This document shows positions 1 through 16,137 of a DNA stretch of 64,000 bases, one piece after another. The translations under genes were made by a program, and so were the position numbers. Where the stretch lies: the NCBI GenBank assembly GCA_051294375.1, contig CM119270.1, positions 13,549,833 through 13,613,832 on the forward strand. Reading direction: 5' to 3'. The notes beneath the pieces were generated by a model, which had not been told where the DNA came from, made no database searches, and was given only the letters and a program-made list of their open reading frames with translations. The stretch is from Paraspadella gotoi (taxonomy: Eukaryota > Chaetognatha). How positions within the stretch are numbered: position 1 is the stretch's first letter; every line of letters begins with the position of its first letter.

Positions 1-567
1 ACAGAGACTCTCGAAGATAGAGAGAGAGAGAGATGAGAAAGTCTTTCCCCCATTTTCCAGATTGATTTCATCAGCTTTAGGATTGAGTCTCAACACGCGA
101 GGCAGTAATTGAGTCTCTCGTCCCTCGACCATCGGAAAAATGGAACCGACTCCATTTTTGAGCGGAAAATGGATTCCCTCTCCATTTTTGAACGTTATGC
201 CCCCCCCCCCAGCCGCCCCCTTCTCCTCGAGTCGTTTCTCTTTCTCGCTCAAGGTTCGACGAAGCTACTGGGTTAACAGTTTTTTTTTTCTAGTTGTGAG
301 AACTTCACAGAATTTCACTGCTGTTTCACTAACAGTATGACTTACAAGCAGTCTTTAAACCGTACTTTTCTCTTTTATATTTCGTTTATTTTCGGTTGTA
401 TTCGTTTTACACAATATTCACAAAATATTCTATGACTCACATATCATTTGTGTCCTCTTTTCGACATCCATCTCTCTCCCCTCTCTCCCCTTCTCTCTCC
501 ACATTTCCGATGAGGCGGAAATGATGGCAGTCATCTGGAGAATTGCAAAAATTCCCAATCGCAAAAT

Positions 568-667
<100 letters not shown>

Positions 668-874
668 CCCCGCGGGTTCATAAATTTTTCATCTCGAATT
701 TATTGTTTCTGAGTTAAAAAACTTGAGCCAGAAATAATTGTGTTTCTTCGATTCCCGATTTGTCGATTTAATTTTCTCTCAAATGGTTTTCATGTTTTAG
801 CCTCGGGAAGTCAGCTGCGGAGCTGGGCTGCGGTGCTGGGCTGCGGTGCTCTGAGGCGGTCCTGGACTGAGAAA

Positions 875-888
875 CTGCGCATGCGCAG
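875..888. promoter_or_regulatory. NRF-1-type palindromic site
   Basis: Perfect 14-base palindrome CTGCGCATGCGCAG. It contains the NRF-1 consensus (YGCGCAYGCGCR), a site typical of animal housekeeping promoters. It lies in a locally GC-rich patch (800-900) about 370 bases upstream of the cluster at 1254-1336, in otherwise AT-rich DNA. Binding is inferred from the motif only. Confidence 0.45.
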
Positions 889-1253
889 CTGGACGTCGAT
901 TTTGGGATTGGCGTTGAAAAGCCACTTCAATTGCAGTAATGATATTGGGTTACTTTTAATTTGTCATCGATTCATGAATCGTTTGCCGTTATCCAATTAT
1001 GTAGTATTCACTTTGTATTTTTACCTCACAATTTCAAGAGTCAAGACTTTGTCAGATAGTCGGCTCCGTTCGCAAAAATCGATTTCTCCGCGCCATGTCC
1101 TTACCACGCCTACCACCCTTCCCCTTTTTTATTCTGCCATTGCCATTCTGCCATTCTGCCATTCTGCCACTAGCCCCCTCGCCATCTTCGCCACTTTCCC
1201 CTCTTCGAGCCATTGCCATCAGCCCATTGACGCCGTTCCATTTATGCGATCTT

Positions 1254-1336
1254 GTCACGTGACCGGGCGTGATTCGCCACTTCCGGTTCTTTGACGTCAG
1301 ATGCTTCTTTTTTCGGCCCTTAAAAGATGGCGGAAG
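1254..1336 (+). promoter_or_regulatory. Housekeeping-type promoter cluster (USF, ETS, CRE, YY1)
   Basis: Four core-promoter motifs sit within 83 bases: GTCACGTGAC (USF/E-box, 1254-1263), CCACTTCCGG (ETS, 1277-1286), TGACGTCA (CRE, 1292-1299) and AAGATGGCGG (YY1, 1325-1334). Their order, spacing and local GC richness resemble animal housekeeping promoters, where a YY1 site of this form often overlaps the start codon. Here it contains the ATG at 1327. No downstream exon was recognised, so the gene it would drive is unknown. Confidence 0.5.
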
Positions 1337-1410
1337 CGTGCGGTGTCGTTTCGGGCAGCGGGTGGCGGAAGGACCGGGGGTGGGAGAGGGATAGAGCCCA
1401 GTATTACTAG
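1327..1410 (+). CDS. Possible first exon or short ORF at the YY1/ATG
   Basis: The ATG at 1327 has a good Kozak context (AAGATGGCG) and opens 27 codons beginning MAEACGVVSGSG, ending at TAG 1408-1410. The TAG is followed directly by GTGACG, a weak potential donor. It could be the coding start of an exon spliced before the stop, or a chance frame at the YY1 motif. I recognise no homology. Support comes only from the promoter-like context just upstream. Confidence 0.2.
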   Translation: MAEACGVVSGSGWRKDRGWERDRAQYY

Positions 1411-3224
1411 GTGACGGGAAGCGTGGCTGATGGGCGTTAAAGAGAACCAAATGGGAGAGAATGCGAGGGACTTGCACGTGAGAGAGGAAAGTTCGAGGCA
1501 GAATCGTGATAGGCGAAAACATTAGCGTTCTTAACCCTCTGTTGAAGTCTAATAAGAGGGATATCAACGTTCACTTTAGTTTAAAATTTAAATACATAAT
1601 CATTTGTAAATAATCATGCTTTATTAATACATCTTTATCGCCGAATGAATGTTCGAACTAACCTTTCGCTCGACCAAACCCCCCCCCTCCAAAAATCGGT
1701 CCTTTTTCCACATCAGGTTCATCAAAACGGCGTTGTCTCCCGCCTTCGCTCTAAAAACGAGGCCATTTCTAAGAAATGGTCGGAATCCTGTCGCGCATAT
1801 TTTTTGTCGGAAGGAAAAGGAAAAAAAAAACCATGAAGATAAATGGACGCACGGATATAAAAAAAAAANNNNNNNNNNNNNNNNNNNNNNNNNNNNNNNN
1901 NNNNNNNNNNNNNNNNNNNNNNNNNNNNNNNNNNNNNNNNNNNNNNNNNNNNNNNNNNNNNNNNNNNNNNNNNNNNNNNNNNNNNNNNNNNNNNNNNNNN
2001 NNNNNNNNNNNNNNNNNNNNNNNNNNNNNNNNNNNNNNNNNNNNNNNNNNNNNNNNNNNNNNNNNNNNNNNNNNNNNNNNNNNNNNNNNNNNNNNNNNNN
2101 NNNNNNNNNNNNNNNNNNNNNNNNNGATTGCGTTACGTGGTTAGTTTGGTCAGAGATTGGAGAGTCGAGGGCAATTGTCAATAATGGACGACAAGAAAGG
2201 AGGTAAAGATTTTTTTTTGTTTTTACGCGTGAAACGGTTAAGTTTATAATTCTGATCGATTTGGGAATAAGACAATCTTTAACTCGCTTTGTGGACCCTA
2301 AAAAGATGGAGAAGCTAATGAGAAAGTGCATCGCTTTAAATTAAATAGATCCAGTGAGGGTAAAACTATAAGAATCGAATAAAAAGTGAGGGCTAACGTT
2401 GCGTTGGCCTTAAGAAAAGTGAAAGTAGAATAAGTTTCACCCATAAATGCAGGAGTGAAATTCCGAACACGTCCCTCCACTCCCCTCTTCTCAAAAAAAT
2501 GGTTTTCAGCTGTTTTTTGATCCCGAGGAAACTCGAGGCTTCGACCTTTTTGGGGTTAAACGCCGATGGTCCAAGTCGAAAACCGGAAAATGAATCAAAG
2601 GCGTCGGGAAGATCGAAAAGAAAGGAAAAAAAGGAATTTTAGTTAGCATGTTTTAAATAATTTTTAAAATTTAAGTAAAAATTGAAAATTGAAAGTGAAA
2701 ATGCAACATTTGATGGAGAGAGAGAGANNNNNNNNNNNNNNNNNNNNNNNNNNNNNNNNNNNNNNNNNNNNNNNNNNNNNNNNNNNNNNNNNNNNNNNNN
2801 NNNNNNNNNNNNNNNNNNNNNNNNNNNNNNNNNNNNNNNNNNNNNNNNNNNNNNNNNNNNNNNNNNNNNNNNNNNNNNNNNNNNNNNNNNNNNNNNNNNN
2901 NNNNNNNNNNNNNNNNNNNNNNNNNNNNNNNNNNNNNNNNNNNNNNNNNNNNNNNNNNNNNCTTTTATATTTATGGAGACCCGATGTGAAGGCGCCTTGG
3001 TGTTTGAAAGGTCGCAAATAGCGCAGCGGCCTTTCGCCATGGTGTGCGTTTTGATCTCACGCTGCGTCTATTGAAATCTATGATTGTGACATCGGGAAAT
3101 TCACAATAAAGTATAATTNNNNNNNNNNNNNNNNNNNNNNNNNAAAATTTCCAAACCAATAAAGTTATAATTTGAAACAAATTCAAAAAAAAATTTTACG
3201 AATTGAAATTCTAAGTTTAAGAAG

Positions 3225-3259
3225 TACTCTCTCGTCTCTCTCTCTTCTTCTCTCTCTCG

Positions 3260-3290
<31 letters not shown>

Positions 3291-3712
3291 TCTCGAGTCG
3301 CAAATCTTTTCCAATTTTGCTTTCAGTTCGAGGGGATTTGAGGACCTTAAGTTTAAGTTCTAAAAAAGGAGGATTTGCGAAGTTTGGGTGAAAGAAGAAT
3401 ACTACACTTCTATGTTCTATATATCTTTTTGATGTCTTCGACGGGTTTTTTTTTCTTTTCTTTTTCTCTGTCACGTCCTCTCTCTCTCTTTTCTCTCTCT
3501 CTTTCTCGTCTCTGCTCTCTCTCTCTCTCTCTCTCTCTTCCTCTCTCTCTCTCATCTCTCTCTCTCTCTCCTGCTCTCTCCTTTCCTTTCAGCAAAAAGT
3601 TTTTTCCCCTCTCTCTCTCTTTCTCTCTCCTGTCTCCCCTCTCTCTCTCTCTTCTTCTCTCCTCTCTCTCCCTCTCCCTTCTCTCTCCCTCTCTCTCTCC
3701 CCCCTTCCCTTC
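3225..3712. repeat. CT-rich simple-repeat tract
   Basis: Two blocks (3225-3296 and 3479-3712) of interrupted (CT)n with small T, C or G interruptions, separated by about 180 bases of ordinary sequence. They give long Ser/Leu-rich and Arg/Glu-rich frames with no coding meaning. Confidence 0.9.
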
Positions 3713-4018
3713 TCCAACAGTACTCTTCTGTCTCAGTAAAAGGCCTCTCTTCCTTTTTCTCGCTTTGATATTCATCAACTCCGTTTTTTGTTTGTTTATT
3801 CTGTGTTTGGTTGTTTTTTTTTAGGGGGGTTTGGGTTTTTTTTTTTGTTTTTCAACCCAACGATTTTTGTCGACGTCAAAACAGTTTACATTCGACGCCC
3901 GTCGCTTCGAGACTCGTAACTCTTTCTTTTCTTTTTTTTTCAGGCCAGAGTTCGTTAAAATCTCGCACTGAATATTATTATCCTTCCTCCGTTTTAGGAA
4001 AATTTATGAATAGTTTTC

Positions 4019-4775
4019 GTCGTCGTAGTCGCCCTCGTTCCGTTGTCGTCGTCGTCATCGTCGTCGTCGTCGTCCCTTTTTCTTCCTATTCTTTCACGTT
4101 TGTGTTCACTATACGTGTGTTTGTTTCGAAACGATTAGCTTAAACGGAGGGAAAACACGTAACAACAACAACATTAAATATACGATAAAAACAACAAAGA
4201 GGAAAAACAAAATTCGTTTAATCTCCTCTATGTTTCTGAATAAATAAAGCGCGGGGGTCGTGCGAGGTCAAAGGTCGCGCGTTCGATCCCGCGACCATCC
4301 GTATTTTTTTTTTCTTTCGTGACATAAATTTTAGTATCTCTTGCTCGGTCTTGCCCTCTGGCCGCTAGGGGATATACAGACTGAGAGAGCTGAGGTTTCC
4401 CAGCGACATCGACAACGTCGTCATAGTCTATGTCATAGAAATGAAATAAAACGTATCAAACTAAATCGGAAATAAAGACTATGACGTTATAAATATATTT
4501 GTTGAAAACTTGAAACAAATCTTAAATCGTATCGACGACTATGACGTCATGACTCGTTTCCTCGGGTGACGCTTGCCGACATTCGCCGACATTCGCCGAC
4601 GGGCGTCGGCAGTCGCGCCCCATAAAATTTCGCCCCATAAATTGACGCAAACATCCTTTCGACTTTCGCGACTCGCGGTCGTCGTCGACGTCGTCGTCGT
4701 TGTTGTTGTCGTTATCGTCCTCCCAAAGAAAGTCGGAAACCTGAGGACGACGACGACGACGACGACGACGACGAC
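4019..4775. repeat. (GTC/GAC)n triplet arrays
   Basis: Imperfect GTC repeats at about 4019-4071 and 4678-4720, and GAC repeats at about 4744-4775. The same triplet class recurs near 9400-9450, 15485-15530, 17096-17117, 17364-17470, 28626-28662, 54428-54453 and 58060-58200, so it is a genome-wide satellite habit and not a local feature. Confidence 0.85.
4240..4313 (+). repeat. tRNA-like remnant (T-arm plus T-run)
   Basis: GGTCGCG (4273-4279) pairs perfectly with CGCGACC (4290-4296) around a TTCGATC-containing loop, which looks like a tRNA T-arm and box B. An AAGCGC segment upstream resembles the end of a D-arm. A run of ten T at 4304-4313 would serve as a Pol III terminator. The 5' acceptor strand and a box A are missing, so this is not a functional tRNA. 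A truncated tRNA-derived SINE or tRNA relic is most likely. Confidence 0.35.
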
Positions 4776-5850
4776 CATGATGATTGATGATATGATTACG
4801 TTTTCATCTTCATCTCGACGTTGAAGAAAGATCAATGGTGTTTCTTCTCCTTCCATTTTCTACGATTCTTCACTTTTTCCCAGCGTACGATTTTACTGGA
4901 TTCCAGTAAAAATGCAATTCTTTTCGAAATGTCTTTCTGCAATGGTCATTTAGAACATATCAATCTGTCCGTTATTTGAACGGATAAAAATTAATAATAA
5001 AAGGTTTTAAAAATTCTTGTGGCATTTTTTCTGCTTTTCAGGATTTCATAAAGGGAGCTCGTGCCGATGAGTCTCTAAAGATTTTTTTTCAAGAAAATAA
5101 TATTACAGAAGTTACTTATTTCTTAAGCACGAAGTGTACTTGACGTACTTTTAAGCGCTATCCTCATTTCACAACCAAATATTTTTTCAATATTGCAAAT
5201 AAAAAGGATCGAAATTAGTTGTAAATTAAACGTCACTTCGAGCACTTAATCTCTGATTACTGAAGTATAAAAGGCAAATACAACGATCTTACTAAAAAGA
5301 CCGTTATTGAAACGTCGGACTTTCAAACACTAAGAGTCGAGTATCAAAAGATTGAAGAATCCGCCTGTTTACATCATCAAAGAGTTTATGACGCGGAAAA
5401 AAGTAGTCCCACTTTACTCAATCTTACTCATCTCTAATCCCCATCTCTCCTGGGTTTTATCCCCTTTTTTTTTCTCCCTCCTCGCCCCGTCCCCATTTTA
5501 GCTCTCTCCATAAGGGTATCCCGTTATCTATTCCAACCTTATCCCTTCCCCATTATTTATTTTTCTTTCTCTTCCCCCTCCTCTTCTTTCCCTTCCTCAT
5601 CCCCCACTGCTTCTCCTTAAACCCTTCCTTTTTCCCCCTTCTCCCTTTCCTTATTTTTCCCTTTCTTTTCTTTTTCCTCCTTCCTCCTTTCTATCACTTC
5701 TACCTCCACGCTCCCACCCCCCCTTTCTCGCCGTTCCGGTACCGAAGACCTGAGATCCAAGAATCTGAAGAATAAAAGAGAAGAAGTCGGGCGGAAGAAA
5801 TGGAAAAGGGAGGAAAGAAGGGGAATTTGAGCGGAGGAAAGGGAGGAAAA

Positions 5851-5990
5851 GGGGATGTTGGGAGGAGGAAAGGGAGGAAAGAGAATGTTGAGAGAAGGAA
5901 AGGGAGGAAAGAGAATGTTGAGAGAAGGAAAGGGAGGAAAGAGAATGTTGAGAGAAGGAAAGGGAGGAAAGAGGATGTTGAGAGGGGGTA
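5851..5990 (+). repeat. 30-bp purine minisatellite
   Basis: About four and a half units of a 30-base purine-rich repeat (core GAGAATGTTGAGAGAAGG). Copy 2 of the duplication (about 10757-10830) has only about two units, so the array length differs between copies. Confidence 0.85.
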
Positions 5991-6513
5991 AGGGAGGAAT
6001 GAAAGAGAATTTTGAGTGTTGGATTTTTAGTGGTTAAAGGAAAGGAAGAAAGGAAAAAGAAAGATTAAAATGGAAAAGGGATTTTGAATGAAGAAAAAAA
6101 AAGGTATTTTGAAAAGTAAAATGAAGAGAAGGAAACTTGAAAGTAAAAGCTTTTGATTTTGAGTGTTACTTTGAATCTGGGTGAATATAAAAGAGAGAAT
6201 TTTGAGAAAAACAGAAAAATAATGTGAAGTGAAAAAAAATCCTTAGACTGTCGATTATCGATGTTTTGTCGAAAGAATCGGTAAAGATATCAGGACGCCT
6301 TTTTGTTATACTTCAGTGGCGTGTTTGAAACGCTAGTTCAAAGTCAGTCTTTGGCTTTGGCTTTGGCTTGGTGGTAATGCGTTTATTCATCGCCACACTG
6401 TTTGTGATTGTGTTCGTTGTCGTCGTCGTCTTCATACTCTTTCATCAGACGTCGCCCGATTGTGTGTTTGTCCTGACGACTTAACGACTTTTGCGGGAAT
6501 GAAGTGACGACAC

Positions 6514-6560
<47 letters not shown>

Positions 6561-7238
6561 ATAAAGCCGTTAATGACGAGAGAAGGTCGTTAACTCCCAC
6601 TTTGATTAGATGACGTTTGTAACTCGAACGAAACCGAGAAAGTTAACAATAAAGATGTGGAGTAATGAAAGAATTGAGATAAATTTAAAAAATGTCACAT
6701 ATTGTATTTTTTTCAACCTAGGCCAATTATAAAATTATTTAATTTAAAATTATTGCTAATAAGGTCGCGTTGCTATCCTAATTCATGCAAATGTCATCAC
6801 ATTCCTCTCGAATGTCAATCGGTCTCCCTCGCGAAAAAATGTCATGCAAATGTCATTACATTCCCTGCGATAAAGTCTTTTCATGCAAATGTCATTACAT
6901 CCTTCCAACCTCGATTGGTACATCACAATTCTAATGGAAGTCGGTGACTCTCTTGCGAGAGATTCTCGGAAACCTTGGACGTTGGAACTTGGAAGAAGAA
7001 AAAATTAATTCCTTGAGTCTCAGTTTCGGAACTCGGGAATTCCATTGGTCTTTCTCTTTCTTTTTAGTCTTAAAAGTGTTGCTATGAAAGGGAAATCTTA
7101 TGTATGTAAAGTTAGGTAGATAAAGTAAATAAAGTAGATAATGTTNNNNNNNNNNNNNNNNNNNNNNNNNAGAGTATGTAAATAAATGTAGATTAAGTTT
7201 ATTTTATTCAGGCCCATATCTGGATATAGTGGGGGGGC

Positions 7239-7626
7239 ATGTAGTCGGCATTGCATAAGTTCACCCCGCCTATAAGCATGACACCTTCAGTCGGTGACCC
7301 GTGGCTCATTGAGTAAACCATCAGCTCATGACCTACTAGGTACCGGGTTCATTCCCAACCCGTTCCATGGCTGCTAGAGGGGTTAAAGAGTTTGCGGATA
7401 GTACTCTTTCAGCCCCACTTAGCGCTTTATCCACACCGGTGAGCCCATCCTGTCGAGCGTATTCGAACATTCTGATTCCACGGCCCATGGAATTGCTGAA
7501 GACTTGCTCCCTCCCTCCACTGGCAGCAGTGCAGGGTGGGTTACAATCTGGGCGTGAGGTGGGCATTGCATAAGTTCACCCCGCCTATAAGCATGAACCT
7601 TCAGTCGTGACCCGGTGGCTCATTGG
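7239..7626 (+). repeat. tRNA-like (SINE-type) element between direct repeats
   Basis: A roughly 70-base sequence (ATTGCATAAGTTCACCCCGC and onward) occurs at about 7239-7313 and again at about 7555-7626. Between them lies a tRNA-like head: box-A-like TGGCTCATTGAG followed about 40 bases later by box-B-like GGGTTCATTCCC (about 7346-7357), then a unique body. The same structure appears at about 12115-12510 in copy 2. Compared with the box B consensus GGTTCGANTCC, two positions differ. A tRNA-derived SINE is plausible. Its ends and copy number cannot be set from this window. Confidence 0.4.
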
Positions 7627-8086
7627 CCAGACGAAAAAGTCGTTTCCTCATTCTGATCCTTTTCCAGATGTTACAATGAACATGTTCGGGGCCTCAGGTG
7701 CGAGATCGCTCCCCCAAATTTGAAATTCCATCTATTGAGTCGAAGCGGAGACCGAATGAATCGGAAATTCGAATGGAACCGGCGACGGATTGGATGGCGG
7801 CGGCGGCGGCGGCGGTGGCTGGCGCGGCGGCGGCGGCAGGGGAAGGCGAAGAGGAGTTGGGGTTCGGGGTTTTGCGGCTGAAATAAGGCGAACGTAAAAA
7901 CGAGGGCGGCAGTGCGATACGGTATCGGGGTGCGGTCGTGGGCTTACTGACGCCGCTGCCGCCTGCCGCTGCCGCCGCCGCCGACTCGTTCGCCATCTGC
8001 TCGCCGTCGCTACATTGGCTCCTAACATCGTTTTAAACGGGACGTTAGAATACAAACTGCCAAAACAAAAGACTCTCTCTCTCTCT

Positions 8087-8123
<37 letters not shown>

Positions 8124-8861
8124 TTGTCTCTTTAAAATGTCTCTTATGGAAACCTTAAGTCTATACAATTATACAGGCCATTGATTTCTTTACTATTTTT
8201 TTTCCGGTGAGATATTGCAAATGTAAGATTTTATTGACGACAATCATAAGCATTGGTAACAATGTAAGCATTGTGCGAAATTGTAAGGCTTCAAACTCTC
8301 TCTCAGTCGTGACCCGGTGGCTCATTGGCCAGACGAAAAAGTCGTTTCCTCATTCTGATCCTTTTCCAGATTGTACAATGAACATTGGTCTCGGGGCCTC
8401 AGGTGCGAGATCGCATCTCCTCCCAAATTTGAAAGTTCCATCTATTGAGTCGAAGCGGAGACCGAATGGAATCGGAAATTCGAATGGAACCGGCGACGAT
8501 TGGGATGGCGGCGGCGGCGGCGGCGACGGTGGCCGTGGCGGCGNNNNNNNNNNNNNNNNNNNNNNNNNNNNNNNNNNNNNNNNNNNNNNNNNNNNNNNNN
8601 NNNNNNNNNNNNNNNNNNNNNNNNNNNNNNNNNNNNNNNNNNNNNNNNNNNNNNNNNNNNNNNNNNNNNNNNNNNNNNNNNNNNNNNNNNNNNNNNNNNN
8701 NNNNNNNNNNNNNNNNNNNNNNNNNNNNNNNNNNNNNNNNNNNNNNNNNNNNNCCGCTGCCGCTGCCGCCGCCGCCGACTCGTTCGCCATCTGCTCGCCG
8801 TCGTACATTGGCTCCAAAACATCGTTTAAACGGGACGTAGAATACAAACTGCCAAACAAAA

Positions 8862-8915
<54 letters not shown>

Positions 8916-8944
8916 TTGTCTCTTTAAATGTCTCTCTATGAAAC
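7607..8944 (+). repeat. Two direct copies of a GGC-rich ~600-bp unit
   Basis: The unit at about 7607-8190 recurs at about 8305-8985. It runs from GTGACCCGGTGGCTCATTGG through GCG-rich DNA to a (CT)n run and TTTCCCATTGTCTC. The second copy is broken by a 210-N gap (8544-8753). The other large duplication copy has only one such unit (from about 12497), so the extra one is probably another unmerged gap flank. Confidence 0.75.
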
Positions 8945-9539
8945 CTTACAGTCTATACAATTTTATACAGGCCATTGATTTCTTTACTATTTTTTCTCGG
9001 TGAGAATTGGCAAATGTAAGAATTGACGACAATATAAGCATGTAACAATGTAAGCATTGTGCGACAATTGTAAGGATTGTAACAATTGTTCTCCGAGTCT
9101 CCAAAACCTTTTTTCTTCGCCTGACCGAAATCGTTCTGTTCCATTAGGCGCGGCTGAGTGAGGTCTTTGTTTACCGCACGCACATTCTTGTTTAGTACAT
9201 ATATATTAAACAATACACCTTAACCAACCGGTTTTGGTCGATGCTTAATATTGCTTATACTTTCCAGTATATATAGTTTGTATACATTGTGATATATGAC
9301 AATGTATACCAACTATACAGTCTACATATCCGGCAGTGGCCACGACTAAGTCATTACAAGAACGACGACGAAAATTCCGACGAATATTAACAAAATCATG
9401 AACGCGTTGGCGACGACGACGATAACGACGATGAAGACGACGACGACGAAGATGCGTTTTTGATCGACGAGGTTATTAGCTTTTCGAGAGTTTGACCTGT
9501 TGCCAAGGGACGCAAGGTTTTCAGAGGGGCGTACGAGAA

Positions 9540-9540
<1 letters not shown>

Positions 9541-9610
<70 letters not shown>

Positions 9611-9632
9611 AGAAGAGGAGAGAGAGAGAGAG
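9541..9632. repeat. (GA)n microsatellite
   Basis: Interrupted GA dinucleotide array. Its counterpart in copy 2 is at about 15617-15720. Confidence 0.95.
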
Positions 9633-10070
9633 GGCACCTGGATTCCCGACCGATAATCTTCTCCGGCTGCTGGGCTCAGGAGGGAAAGTGGGGCGTCGGG
9701 TGGGGAATGCAGGGTGAGGTCAGTTCGACGAAGAAAAAGTAGGGTTGGACGGGTGAATTAGGTGTGATTGGTAACTGATTGAAAAACGGGAGGAGATTGA
9801 AATCGGAGATTCTGGTCCGACGAGCTTGATAAGGAAAGAGAGATTGAGTTGAATGTTTCCAAGAGGAAAATATGGGACGAGGTGGATTCGGGAGGAAAGA
9901 GAATAAATAGAGAGGTTGAATGACGGAGAAGAGGAAGAGATAAGAAATAGATAAGAAATAGAGAAGTCGAAACGGGTGGATGAGGGGACGAGGATGATGA
10001 GCGGTTGAGATCGAAATTCGATGTGATGGATTCGATTCGGAACAANNNNNNNNNNNNNNNNNNNNNNNNN

Positions 10071-16137
<6,067 letters not shown>

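Larger units (their letters stand above)
1411..5162. other. Non-coding, repeat- and gap-bearing stretch
   Basis: No gene recognised. It holds N-gaps at 1869-2125 (257 N), 2728-2961 (234 N) and 3119-3143 (25 N), CT-rich tracts at 3225-3296 and 3479-3712, and GTC/GAC triplet arrays. Open frames across the gaps are made only of N or low-complexity codons. Confidence 0.8.
5163..10045 (+). repeat. Large direct duplication, copy 1
   Basis: This segment begins with the same sequence that opens copy 2 immediately after the 25-N gap at 10046-10070. It ends at that gap with the sequence found near 16137 in copy 2. The copies differ mainly by single-base insertions and deletions, many in homopolymers. 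A 25-N gap at 7146-7170 interrupts sequence that is continuous in copy 2 near 12050. The arrangement is what two unmerged contig ends covering one locus would give, so I read it as an assembly artefact. It holds a purine minisatellite, the tRNA-like element, GGC-rich DNA and (CT/GA)n, and no gene. Confidence 0.85.
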
